DNA of 64,000 nucleotides from Solen grandis. Its lineage: Eukaryota; Mollusca; Bivalvia; Adapedonta; Solenidae. The notes below the pieces were generated by a model. It saw only the letters and a list, made by a program, of their open reading frames with translations. It searched no databases and was not told the DNA's origin. The DNA lies in the NCBI GenBank assembly GCA_021229015.1, contig CM037791.1, positions 56,794,704 through 56,858,703 on the forward strand. Direction: 5' to 3'. Below, piece after piece: positions 12,618 to 24,842 of this stretch. Position numbers and translations under genes: made by a program. Each line of letters opens with the position of its first letter. The first letter of the stretch is position 1.

Positions 12618-13900
12618 ATTACGGCTTTCCGCAAACCTGCGGAAAACGTATAGGGTTTGTTATGTTTTTTTCTTCTTATTATTTTTTTTCATTTTGAGGT
12701 TCAAATTAAAACAGGTTGCAAATAAGCCAGCCGCATGAAATTTTAATAGTTATCAGCGTTACTTTGACCCTTTTGAATGCAACAATTTTCATCTCCATAT
12801 GCCGTCATATTTAAATGCTACCAAATTTGCTTGGCGCTCTGCCGCTGTCATTTCTAATCCGGGCGGTCTGATATTTTCACAGGAAGTGTACATTAGGATG
12901 TAGATGTGCATACTTACTAAACTTTTCAAGATTTATCTCAAAAACGAGATTCGAACTTTGGTCATAAAAACATAATTTCGTATTACAAAGGCTCCTGGTG
13001 AGCTAGAAGCATGAAAATTGACAGCATATGTGTCTTGAGATCTTCTTTGTATTCCATGACAACTGACGTCGTATGACATCATTTAACGTCAGAACATAAT
13101 AAGCATTTTTGCATTTGAAATAATCGTTTTTTTAGGCCATGCAGGCTTTATTTTTTGATGATTAACATGTAACTTTCAATTAATGTGCAACCTTGTGTTG
13201 CGTCGAACAGGGTGACATCCGTTTCCGGAAAATCACAAAGGTCAAGGTCATATTTCAGTTATCGGTTTTTTCTCCAGACTTTAATATCTTAAAAAAGATA
13301 CATATTCTATCGAGACACTACGAATATAATTTGTAGAGCTTTGAACGACCTCCCAGATTATATTTAGTTTTTGATGATCGGGGTTGGATCAGTTGAGTTT
13401 TGGCAGAAAAAAAACCCAAGTGCATTTAACTGCTTATATCTAAAGAAACATTGCATTTTGTAAGTTAGGGTATGAATATAATTTCAAAAGTGATCTCTTG
13501 CCATTCTAATAGAGTTTAAATTTTAAGAATTGGCTTAGAATTCATAAAGTTTTAGGGCGAAAACAAAACGACATGAACATATTTTTGTCGATTTTTGCAG
13601 TTTTCTAGAGGTATAACTATCTATTATAACCCTTCTAACGGTACCTAGGTTTTTGAAAGTGGACATCATATAATGAAGTTACAAGGAAAAAAAAAAGAAT
13701 TTAGACGATTCATTCATGCACTTTTGCAGTGGTCCTTTAGTTATCGGTACCTTAGAAGCTGTTACAGATAGGTGAAAATAATAAGAAAGTAAAATGATTG
13801 ATATTGTAAGAGCTTTTTTAAGATACCAAGCGATATCAATGTCCACTCAATAACTTGATAACTAATATGTGTGCTGTCTTCATACTTAGATGAGAGGTTG
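12618..13900 (+). mobile_element. CRE-family D element (GCGGAAA-hairpin head)
   Basis: Begins with an imperfect hairpin, ACGGCTTTCCGC against GCGGAAAACGT (12621-12649), followed by ATAGGGTTTGTTATG and a TTC/TTA tract. The body has decayed CRE sites (near 13064-13085) and a GAGATTCGAACTTTGGTC block. It also has TTTCCGGAAA with AGGTCAAGGTCA (13239-13250) and the CTAACGGTACCTAGG/GAAGTTACAAGG module. It runs into the assembly gap. Confidence 0.65.
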
Positions 13901-14000
13901 NNNNNNNNNNNNNNNNNNNNNNNNNNNNNNNNNNNNNNNNNNNNNNNNNNNNNNNNNNNNNNNNNNNNNNNNNNNNNNNNNNNNNNNNNNNNNNNNNNNN
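13901..14000. other. Assembly gap (100 Ns)
   Basis: Exactly 100 unknown bases, a standard placeholder length. It lies within a repeat-rich stretch, so the true gap size and even local order are uncertain. Apparent reading frames crossing it are artefacts. Confidence 0.99.
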
Positions 14001-14235
14001 ACTTTGATGTTATTGATTAGATTTGGATTGCTGAATACTATTACGACAGGTATTAGAAAGTGCGATCTCAGAGTAAAAAAGGTGATAATGTTTAAGGTGA
14101 TTAACAATGCAATTAAGATTTTGAAAGATGTATGAAATGAGAAAAAAAGAAAAACCACAATTCAATAACTTTTAAATGTGTTGTTTATTAACATCAGTTC
14201 TCAAAACATATTTTCCCAAATGATTATTTTTTTTT

Positions 14236-15590
14236 ATTACGGCTTTCCGCAAACCTGCGGAAAACGTATAGGGTTTATTATGTTTATCCTTATTATTATT
14301 AGGGATTTTTTGTCTCAAGCAGAAAGAGCTATTGGGTTTGTTATGTTTTTTCTTATTATTATTCTACTTCATTCTTCCTTTTGAGGTTCAAATTAAAACA
14401 GGTTATCGAAACGGCAGCAGCGTGAAATTTTAACAGTATGCGGCGCTTTTGATTGCAGCAATTTTTTTTCTTCATGTGCTGTCACGTGACGTCAGGGTTG
14501 AAAAAGGCTACCAAAGATTTTACGCGCTGTACAGCCGTCATTTCTTGACCAATTAACTTGAATTTTTCACAGAATGTATGGATTGCAATTTGGTTGTGCA
14601 GGATTATATACATTTTGCAAGATTAAAAAAGACCAAGGATCTATGACTGAACAAATTTCCGAACTTTGGACCTGAAAATGTATTACAATAAAAGTATAAA
14701 TAAGTAATAAAAGTATTACGAAGCGTTTAAATAAGCTAGAAACTTTAAATTTGGACAGAACATGTGTCTTATCAATTTCTTACAGCTCTGAAAGGACTGA
14801 CGTCGTATGACGTAAAATGACGTCATGACGCGTTAACAAACTTTTAATCCATAATCTAGGATTTTTTAACCCTACATGCCTAAACTTCAAGGTCAAGGTC
14901 ATATGTCAGTTATCGGTGTTTTTATTCGGCAAGGTGTATCTCAAAAGCGAAAAAATTCTACCTGGAAACTTGAATAAAATATGTAGTGCTTTGAAAGAAC
15001 TTTTAGGTAATATTTAGTTTTTGAAGATCGGGGTTGAATTGGTTGAGTTATGGCAGAAAGACGAAAAGTGTACTTTTAACGAAATTGAAACCCTGTAGTT
15101 TCATGAACTTTGAGTCAATCATTGTGACCTTTTCAGGATTAACACACTGAAAAGTGAAGTGATGTATACTGCAAGGAATATTTGTTTGGTCGCGTGATTA
15201 TGACGTCAAGCATATTTAAGCCAGAATTTCTAAAAGTTCATATAAAATCGGCAAGTTGATGTATGAAGTTGAAATTTGCATGAATGCTGCAGCCTAAGGT
15301 ATGCAAGAAAATTTCAAGTGATTATGTCATCAGACATGGCAGATATTCATGTTTTTCGAATAAGGGCTGTATACGAAAATCTAGTAATTTGAAGTCAGGA
15401 AAGAAAGCGGTTATTGCGTTGGTTACCCAAGATCCGGACGTTCCTACGCAGAAAAGAGTGCCCGTGTTGAAAGGTGAATTGCGATGAGTATCTGAGAGAA
15501 TGAGGTACGTGTGAGGATGCAATGGTGTACACCAGGACCGATAAGCATATTGCCTTTGTCATTACGGCTTTCTTCAAACCTTTATTAGGG
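14236..15590 (+). mobile_element. CRE-family D element, second copy
   Basis: The GCGGAAA-type head hairpin at 14239-14266 and an internal GCTTTCTGC-type remnant are followed by TTTTGAGGTTCAAATTAAAACAGG. The body matches the 18020-18750 and 23490-24670 copies, including TATGGATTGC, GACCAAGGATCTATGAC and AGGTCAAGGTCA (near 14890). A 67-codon open frame at 15284-15487 is shared with 24383-24646. The two copies differ mostly by amino-acid-changing substitutions, so it does not look constrained. Confidence 0.65.
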
Positions 15591-15952
15591 CTTTCTGCCT
15601 CAAGCAGAAAGAGTTTTTGGGTTTGTTATGTTTTAGGGGTTTCTTCCTTTCGCAGAAAGACCTATTGGGTTTGTTAATTTTTTTTCTTATAAGGGCTTTC
15701 TGCCTTTCGCAAAAAGACCTAATATGTTTTACTGTCTTTTATTATTATTATTCTTATTCTTTTTTATCTCGCCGTTATTATTTCAATAGGTTGCTGAAGG
15801 GTTAGAACAATTTTATCAACTGATATCTGAAGCAATGCCATTTTTGAATATATCATTTCTATCATCATATGACGTCACATGACGTCAGAGCTGAAAATAG
15901 CTTGTACGCGCTCTACAGCCGTCATAACTGAACGGAATATCTTCAATACCAC
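15591..15952 (+). repeat. Three decayed terminal hairpins and a short CRE-family head
   Basis: Three successive GGCTTTCTGCC-type hairpins (about 15588-15612, 15645-15667 and 15690-15712), each followed by a form of TATTGGGTTTGT. After them come a TTA/TTC tract and a truncated CRE unit with a TGACGTCACATGACGTCA cluster near 15871-15888. The unit is cut off where the duplicated segment begins at about 15953. Confidence 0.65.
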
Positions 15953-18750
15953 CAAAGGAAATTACTTAATGTCCTTTCATGTGCAAAAAAGAGCTAAATC
16001 GAATTACCTTACCTACCTTTAAAAGGAATTCTATACATATGTAAAATGAATAAAACAACATTGTGAAATAGAAAATGATTTATTGTTATATGGTTTTACT
16101 TTTTTTTTTATGTTAAACGTTCCAACAAAGTATTTCAGTTGACTATACATATTAGCACTGCCTTACTGCGATACCCCGCCGTAGACATGTGACATGATAC
16201 CTTATCCAGTCATTTGTTTTCAGTCTTAGATCAATCTTAACCTTCTGAGCGCGCTAAGTCTCACATACAGAAATGCTGTTATAGAAAAATGAAAAGTAAA
16301 AGTTGCATGCGCATCAGTTTTTAGATTATGATTCTTTTGCTAATTACATCATAAACGTGCGTAACTATTATATAAGTAACTGCATCGTCATAAAAGAGAA
16401 TTATGAAGACATTTTATAGAAACAAAAATAAAAATTAGCGATAATTTAGTATCATAATCAGAATTTTACGAATCAAAACTACTAAATGATTTTATCAAAG
16501 TAGAATTAATGTTGTTTTGAAATTTTCAGTGCTTTGACAATGCACAGAAACTCTTGGTAGAACAATCGACCTGTCATAGGTCAGCTTGAATGCTTCATCA
16601 GTTGATAAATTCGAGAGACCCTGACCCTGATCGAAATCAGAATAAACATCGTTTAAGAAATGATAGTAAGCAAAGGACTATAGTTTCTTGGATTTTGAGG
16701 CAAAATCAAATGTAGGAAAACAGATCGGTTTCACAATATGGGAATTGACAGACATCAATGAAATTTTAATGGGCGACAATTTTAATTTAAATAATATGCA
16801 CACAAGCATACATTTTGATAACAAAATTAAAAAAATTCCCATTCGCAGGATTCGAAGTTTTTATAATAAACGCAAACACCAAAAGAAAAAAAAAAGAAAA
16901 AAAATCGCAGCGCATCATTCTGTGTTGATTAGAATGGTGTTAATATTGCGTGATGTTATGACATATCGTATCTGGCAAAGAGACACACATTATGTCGTCG
17001 GCATCATAGTCGTCCGTCATCGTTGGTGATAATAGTTGAGTAAGTTAATTGCTGACACCGTATGTCGGTATTCCTGATATTTCAAGCTGTAACACACCGA
17101 GTGAAATGAATCAAATTTTTGGAAACCAAATAACCCGCATTGATTTTGGGATCCTAACCTAGGCTATAAATAACATGCTATATAAACGTCATTTTCCAAT
17201 TGATCTTGATACAAGCTTGGCATTTGCTATAAAGATTAGAATTAAAACGTGTTGCACTATATGGAATACTGTGAGGTTTGTCTTTTAAGATTTCTGATTA
17301 AATAAATGATTGACTGTTTACGTTAATTATATAAAATGAATCTGTTTCATTTGTCGTGACAACTATTTTGTAATAACATCGCTCTTTATATTATAAAATA
17401 TTTATAACAAAACGAGTTGCGATGAATAAAATGTATTACATTTCATTTGCAGTCGTTTCTGTATTAAAATTATCCTTTGTAAAATTTCCTTGATCATTTA
17501 CCAATATTCAGAATGGATGAAATAAACTTTTTAGAAATTTTTCAAAAATGTACTGAATGTATGTCATTAGAGCGATATTTGTAATTTAAAGAGATGTAAC
17601 CAAATGAAAAAAGGTGAGCACTTTGATAAAAGTCTATATTGTTGTCTTACTTTTCGAAGCGATTTGATTTCCTGCCAGACTGGTTATCCATTCTTACATA
17701 CTAGTGCACAACTGATTAATATTTTAACACTATTCAACGGGTTATAAAAACATAACAAAATGCATTTTAATACAAAAATGATTGAAAACGAAGTGTAATA
17801 GATTCATGTCATTGTTACCCGTTTTGCTGTTACCAAATCGGATATGTTAATTACGGCTTTACGCAAACCTGCGGAAAACGTATAGGGTTTGATATTAGAA
17901 AGACCTATTGGGTTTGTTATGTTTTTAGGGTTTAATATGTGTTTTTTTATTTTATTATTAGGGCTTTCTGTCTCAAACAGAAAGACCTGTTGGGTTTGTT
18001 ATGTTTTTTCTTATTATTATTCTACTTTTTTCTTTCTTTTGAGGTTCAAACTAAAACAGGTTACCGAAAAGGCAGCAGCGTGAAATTTTAACAGTATGCA
18101 GAGTGACTTTGGCGCTTTTGATTGCAGCATTTTTTCTTCATGTGACGTCACGTGACGTCAGGGTTGAAAAAGGCTACCAAAGCTTGTACGCATTCTACAG
18201 CCATCATTTCTTGACCAAATGACTTTATTTTTTCACAGAATGTATGGATTGCGATTTAGTTGTGCAGGATTATTTACATTTTGCAAGATTAAAAAAGACC
18301 AAGGATCTATGACTGAACAAATTTCCGAATTTTGGACCTGAAAATGTATTTAAGTATTACGAAGCGTTTAAATAAGCTAGAAACTTTAAATTTGGACAGA
18401 ACATGTTTCTTATCACTTTCTTACATCTCTGAAAAGACTGACGTCGTATGACGTAAAATGACGTAAAATGACCTCATGACGCATGACTTTTGACCGATTT
18501 GCATAAAATGTTCATTGAATGTGCAGCATACCATTTCATTTTCCTTAGTCACTTCCGTTTCCGGAAAATCGTAAAGGTCAAGGTCGTATGTCATTAATCG
18601 TTGTTTTTTATTCGGCAAGGTGTATCTCAAAAGCGAAAAAAAAATCTACCTGGACACTTGGGTAAAATCTGTAATGCTTTGAAAAAACTTTAAGGTGATA
18701 TTTAGTTTTGAAGGTCGGGGTTGAATCAGTTGAGTTATTGCAGAAAAACA
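15953..18750 (+). repeat. Segmental direct duplication, copy 1
   Basis: Matches 21576-24210 nearly base for base over long stretches. The shared start is CAAAGGAAATTACTTAATGT. Copy 1 keeps about 140 bp near 17560-17700 that copy 2 lacks. The first 1.9 kb is otherwise unrelated to the CRE families and holds an open frame at 16688-17029 that is not preserved in copy 2. From 17850 it contains a CRE-family D element with the GCGGAAA hairpin head and a second nested head at 17960-18020. No supported gene. Confidence 0.85.
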
Positions 18751-19900
18751 AAAATGTTGTTAACCTAGGTACACTTAACTACTTATATCTCGATAATTAT
18801 TGATTTTTGTTAATAACAGTATGAATATACTTTGAAGAACAATGTCTGGCCGTTCGTTTGGTATTTAAATATTAAAGATTGACTAAATATTCATTAAGTT
18901 ATAGGGAGAAAACAACACGACCTGAACATATTATCCCCGATTTTTGCCGTTTTCTCAAGGTTTAACCGCCCATATCTAATATGTGATTAAAGATACATCA
19001 ATTTATATAGTGAGGGAATATGGGGAATTAGAAGATATTTCTAACGGTACCTAGCTTTTTTAAAATTGAAAATCATATCTGGAAGTTACATGAAAAATAA
19101 GAATTCATTTAAACCGATCATTCATGCACTTCTGCAGTTAGTCCCAATCTCTTGATTGCTTTTTTCGTTGAAACATTTTTTTTGTTGAAAATAACATAAA
19201 GAACAACATTTTAGCGTGGTGCAATGCGGTTCTAATGGTACTAGTATGCAGATTTAAATGATCGGACCATTACTTATAAAGTTATTTGTCGAAGGGCAAT
19301 GATTGACATAAACATCTTTTTGCCGATTTTTGCCGTTTTCTTGAAAAAAAACTTTCTATATCTCAAAATCCGTAGCAGAAAAGTTGAAACATGACACAAG
19401 TGAAATGTGGAAATTTGAAGACCTTTCATGACCGTTACATGAGAAATATGAATTAATTTATACCGTTCTTTTATGCACTTCTGCACTTAGTCCCAATCAC
19501 TTCATTGTTTTTTTTCTTCTAAGAAACGATTAATTTTTGAAACTAACATAAAGAAAAATAATTTTATCATGATGCAATGCGGTTCTAATGCTTGCAGATC
19601 TTAATGATCGGATTATCAATTATTAAGTTATTTTTCGAGGGGTAGTAATTGACATGAACATCTTATTGCAGACTTTTGCCTTTTTTTTTTTTAGAAAAAT
19701 CTTTCTTTATCTCAAAAACCGTAACAGATAGGATTAAATATGATGTAAGTGAATGTTTGAAAACAGAAGACCTTTTTAACGGTACCTAGGTTTTTAAAAT
19801 CGGACATTATATAAGGATGTTACATGAAAATAAGAATTTCCGAAGAACCGTTTTTACTTCTGCTTCTGCAGTTGATCTCACATAATATTCTAAATTTATT
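18751..19900 (+). repeat. Tandem ACGGTACC-module repeats
   Basis: Three diverged units with CTAACGGTACCTAG, AAGTTACATGAAAAATA and a CATTCATGCACTTCTGCAGTT-like block (near 19040, 19430 and 19775). Spacing is about 350 bp. The module is the 3' part of CRE-family D elements, here expanded. Confidence 0.6.
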
Positions 19901-20420
19901 TCTGTTAGATTAAAGGTATAAAGTGATACAATATATTATTGTAATGCTCTGTGACCCCTTTAATTCAGCAAGGATATTCAATTAAAATATAAGAAAGAAA
20001 TGTTTTGCAAGAAAGAAACCTTGTATACCTTATTAGCATGTAAAGAGGAATAGTGATACTTCTTTCTCTTGTAGAACACCAAGTTTGAGTATTATTGTAG
20101 TCATCTTAAAGATGGTTCTCGAAAAGCTAGCAATACGAAATTATATCTGAAAACAGAGCCAAATAATCCCCTATGAATGCATTGCCTTTAAAATGTAATT
20201 GATGTCATATGACGTCACCGATTTCATCTGCTATTATATAAGTTTGCACTCTGCAACTGTCAATTCGGGACGGATTTTCTTCAATTTTATGAAGATGGTG
20301 TATGTCAGAATATTAAATGAGTGTGATCAGGTTTGACATGGTTTCCAGTGCAGAAAACACTTTCTTTTGTTCAGAACAAAAGAAGTATAGTTCTTCTTCT
20401 TATTATTATTATTCTTTAAA
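19901..20420 (+). mobile_element. Decayed CRE-family remnant and AACAAAAGAA hairpin
   Basis: A weak CRE unit (TGACGTCA near 20209) ends in a hairpin with perfect 10-bp arms, TTCTTTTGTT (20362-20371) and AACAAAAGAA (20375-20384), loop of three. It is followed by GTATAGTTCTTCTTCTTATT. The position and the trailing tract match the other terminal hairpins, although the stem sequence is unrelated. Confidence 0.55.
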
Positions 20421-21256
20421 TATCATTTACATATTGATGTTTTCGCTTTCCATAATGAAAATTACCTTTCCATAATAAAGAAATACCTTAACATAATGGC
20501 GGTTTCGATTTGCATACTGCATATTTTACGTTTTCATAATAAGGTAAAACCTGTACATGTTTGCTCCATATATTGGCATAATACCCTACATACTGTAATT
20601 CAATACGTCAAAGAATGCATGTGTCGATTAGTGATCGCTATTTGGGATCCCTATAGTCTATAATTGGTAAACCGTAGGAATTTATAGACTTATATTTAGC
20701 TTGTGAATCTTTATATATAGAATTACCTCACATTTATAGATCATGAATTCAGATAAAGAATATTTTTTTAAAGAAGCTAATAGGCGGTTCGATTGGTATT
20801 TTTGGTAAAGTTGATGAATGCATGCGGTGAGTGTGTGTTGTTTAAGTTCTTCATCATGGTTGTGTAAAATAATATAAGGCTATATATTGTATACAAATCC
20901 CAATATGCAAATATGAGGGTGAGAATGTTTATCTGTGCGCGCACTCTTATTTAGACATCTCATTACACCCTTAGCGTAATAAACCACACCATAATTAAGA
21001 GAGAGAGAGAGAGAGGGAGCATAATATAGAGGGGAAGAGAGAGAGAGAGAGAGAGAGATACTGCTATTTGAATTTCATTAAACATATAAGAGCAAGCAAT
21101 TACATATAACTTAGCTTTAATTACAACTTAATTGAAATTATTTATCAAAAATTAATAGTTAAAACTCCTATCAACCATCCCTACTGATCATTTTTACCAT
21201 TTAATAAGGTTATCACTAAGGAATTTAAGTTTTTTTTTAAAACATTGAAAATAGTT
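20421..21256. other. AT-rich spacer with GA microsatellite
   Basis: Two impure GA runs at about 20998-21016 and 21038-21058. Otherwise I see no gene, RNA or known repeat. Confidence 0.5.
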
Positions 21257-21470
21257 TACAATTTATTTATTTAACGTCATTTGGGGGAAACAAATGATTA
21301 AAGCTTATACCAATCCCTCTTGACACTTCCTGGATTGGTCCAGTGCTTTGCGCCTGGGAAGTTCATGAAAAATCCTTGCCCCAAACGGGGTTCGACGAAC
21401 CCAAAACCTTCGGATCCGCAGTCATGTATGTTACCACTGGATCACTACCAACTAAACCAGTTAATAACAT
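21257..21470 (-). mobile_element. tRNA-derived SINE, minus strand
   Basis: Read on the minus strand, the head (21345-21470) has CCAGTGGTAAC and GGGTTCGTCGAACCCC, approximate Pol III A and B boxes. The 3' end is GACGTTAAATAAATAAATTG (at 21257-21280). That tail type, GACGTTAAA followed by an A-rich simple tract, also ends the SINEs at 33604 and 53386. Confidence 0.6.
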
Positions 21471-21575
21471 CTAGGACATTGTCCTATAAGTAACAGATTT
21501 CGTTCAAACATGATAATCAAGATTTTCCAAAATATATTGTTATTTTGTATTTTTTGCATACTTAGAGCATACTAT

Positions 21576-24210
21576 CAAAGGAAATTACTTAATGTCCATT
21601 CATGTGCAAAAAAGAGCTGAATCAAATTCCATTACCTACCTTTAAAAGGAATTCTATACATATGTAAAATGTATAAAACAACATTGTGAAATAGAAAATG
21701 ATTTATTGTAATATGGTTTTACGTCTTTTTTTTTTTTTTTTTTTGGTTTTTATGTTAAACGTTCCAACAAAGTATTTCAGTGGGCTATACTTATTAGAAC
21801 TGCCTTACTGCGATACCCCGCCGTAGACACGTGACATGATACCTTATCCAGTCATTTGTTTTCAGTCTTAGATCAATCTTAACCTTCTGAGCGCGCTAAG
21901 TCTCACATACAGAAATGCTGTTATAGAAATATGGAAAGGAAAAGTTGCATGCGCATCAGTTTTTAGATTATGTTTCTTATGCTAATTACATCATAAACGT
22001 GCGTAATTATTATATAAGTAACTGTATCGTCATGAAAGAGAATTATGAAGACATTTTAAAGAAACAAAAATAAAAATTAGCGATAAATTTAGTATCATAA
22101 TCAGAATATTACGAATCAAAACTACTAAATGATTTTATCAAAGTAGAATTAATGCTGTTTTGAAATTTTCAGTGCTTTGACAATGCACAGAAACTCTTGG
22201 TAGAACAATCGACCTGTCATAGGCCAGCTTGAATGCTTCACCAGTTGATAAATTCGAGAGACCCTGATCGAAATAATAATAATAAACATCTTTTAAGAAA
22301 TGATAGTAAGCAAAGGACTATAGTTTCTTGGATTTTGAGGCAAAATCAAATGTAGGAAAACAGATCAGTTTCACAATATGGGAATTGACAGACATCAATG
22401 AAATTTTAATGTGCGATAATTATAATTTAAATAATATGCACACAAGCATACATTTTGATAACAAAATTAAAAAAATTCCCATTCGCAGGATTCGAACTTA
22501 AGTTTTTATAATAAACGCAAACACCAAAAGAAAATAAAAAAAATAAAAAAATCGGAGCGCAGCATTCTGTGTTGTTTAGAATGGTGTTAATATTGCGTGA
22601 TGTTATGACATATCGTATCTGGCAAAGAGACACACATTATGTCGTCGGCATCATAGTCGTCCATCATCGTTGGTGATAATAGTTGAGTAAGTTAATTGCT
22701 GACACCGTATTCCTGATATTTCTAGCTGTAACACATTGAGTGAAATGAATCAAATTTTTGGAAACCAAATAACCCGCATTGATTTTGGATTCTAACATAG
22801 GCTATAAATAACATGCTATATGAACGTCATTTTTCAATTGATCTTGATACAAGCTGGGAATTTGCTATAAAGATTAGAATTAAAACGTGTTGCACTACAT
22901 AGAATACTGTGAGGTTTGCCTTTAAAAAAATTACTGTTTACGAAAATTTTTTAATTTTGTAATAAAATCGTTCTTTATATTATAAAATATTTATAACAAA
23001 ACGACTTGCGATGAATTAAATATATTACATTTCATTTGCAGTCGTTTCTGTATTAAAATTATCCTTTGTAATATTTCCTTGATCATTTACCAATATTCAG
23101 AATGGATGAAATAAACTTTTAAGAAAATTTCAAAAATGTACTGAAGTATGTTTTATTTTTATAATTTAATACTAGTGTACAACTGATTAATATTTCAACA
23201 CTATTCAACGGGTTATAAAAAACAATACAAAATGCATTCTAATACAAAAATGATTTAAAAGGAAGTTTAATAGTTTCATGTCATGGTTACCCGTTTTGCT
23301 GTTACCAAATCGGATATGTTAATTACGGCTTTCCGCAAACCTGCCGAAAACGTATAGGGTTTGTTATTAGAAAGACCTATTGGGTTTAGATTTTTAGGGC
23401 TTAATATGTTTTTTTATTATTAGGGCTTTCTGCCTCAAACAGAAAGAGCTATTGGGTTTGTTATGTTTTTTTCTTATTCTAAATCTACTTTTTTCTTCCT
23501 TTTGAGGATCAAACTAAAACAGGTTACCGAAAAGGGAGGATCGTGAAATTTTAACAGTATGCACAGTGACTTTGACGCTTTTGATTGCAGCAAATTCTTT
23601 CTTCATGTGGCGTCATGTGACGTCAGGGTTGATAAAGGCTACCAAAGCTTGTAAGCACTCTACAGCCATCATTCCTTGACCAAATGAGTTGATTTTCTTA
23701 CAAAATGTATGGATTGCGATTTAGTTGTGCAGGATTATATACATTTTGCAAGATTCAGAAAGACCAAGGATCTATGACTGAACAAATTTCCGAACTTTGG
23801 ACCTGAAAATGTATTTAAGTATTACGAAGCGTTTCAATAAGCTAGAAGCTTTCAATTTGGACAGAACATGTTTCTTATCACTTTCTTACAGCTCTGAAAA
23901 GACTGAAGTCGTATGACGTAAAGTGACCTCATTACGCATGACTTTTGACCGATTTGCATAACATTTTCATTGAATGTGCAACATACCATTTCATTTTCCT
24001 TAGTCACTTCCGTTTCCGGAAAATCGTAAAGGTCAAGGTCATATGTCAGTTATCGATGTTTTTATTCGGCAAGGTGTATCTCAAAAGCGAAAAAATTCTA
24101 CCTGGAAACTTGGGTAAAATCTGTAATGCTTTTGAAGAACTTTTAGGTGATATTTAGTTTTTGAAGATCGGGGTTGAATTGGTTGAGTTATGGCAGAAAG
24201 ACGAAAAGTG
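21576..24210 (+). repeat. Segmental direct duplication, copy 2
   Basis: Second copy of 15953-18750. It has its own small indels, a deletion relative to 17560-17700, and a GCGGAAA-type head at about 23322-23350 with one arm mismatch. Sequence similarity then continues into 24670, matching 14890-15560. Copy 2 is thus a mosaic of both upstream relatives. Confidence 0.85.
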
Positions 24211-24842
24211 TACTTTTAACGAAATTGAAACGCTGTAGTTTCATGAACTTTGAGTCAATCATTGTGATCTTTTCAGGATAAGTTTAGTGATGAATACTGC
24301 AATGAATATTTTTTAATCACGTGATTATGACGTCAAGCATATTTAAGCAAGAATTATTAAAAGTTCATATAAAATCGGCAAGTTGATTTATGAAGTTGAA
24401 ATTTGCATGAATGCTGCAGGTATTCAAAATGTCCTGAAAATTTCAAGTGATTATGTCATCAGACATGGCAGATATTCATGTTTTTCGAATAAGGGCTGTA
24501 TACGAAAATCTAGCAACTTGAAGTCAGAAAAGAAAGCGGTTATTGGGTTGGTTACCCAAGATCCGGACGTTCCTACGCATGAAAGTGTGTCCGTGTTGAA
24601 AGGTGAATTGCGATGCGTATCTGGGAGAATGAGGTGCGTTTTATGATGCAATGGTGTATTGCCTTTGTCATTACGGCTTTCTCCAATACTTTATTAGGGC
24701 TTTCTGCCTCAAGCAGAAAGACCTATTGGGTTTGTTATGTTTTTTTCTTATTAGGGCTTTGCCTTTCGCAGAAATACCTATTGTGTTTTACTGTCTTTTA
24801 TTAGAATTTGAAGTCCTATCGGGTTTGTACTTTTTTTATCAT
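24211..24842 (+). mobile_element. CRE-family D 3' part and hairpin heads
   Basis: Continues the family D copy, including the open frame shared with 15284-15487. Two GGCTTTCTGCC-type hairpins follow at about 24693-24718 and 24755-24779, each trailed by TATTGGG or TATTGTG, then TTTTACTG tracts. Confidence 0.6.

Noticed and set aside
13886..14158. Open frames spanning the N run
   Set aside because: They cross unknown bases and have no domain on either side.
16688..17029. 113-codon open frame in duplication copy 1
   Set aside because: The duplicate at 22330-22670 does not keep the frame, and the composition is AT/Lys-driven.
15284..24646. Open frame shared by 15284-15487 and 24383-24646
   Set aside because: Most differences between the two copies change the amino acid, there is no upstream splice or start context, and it lies inside a duplicated repeat.
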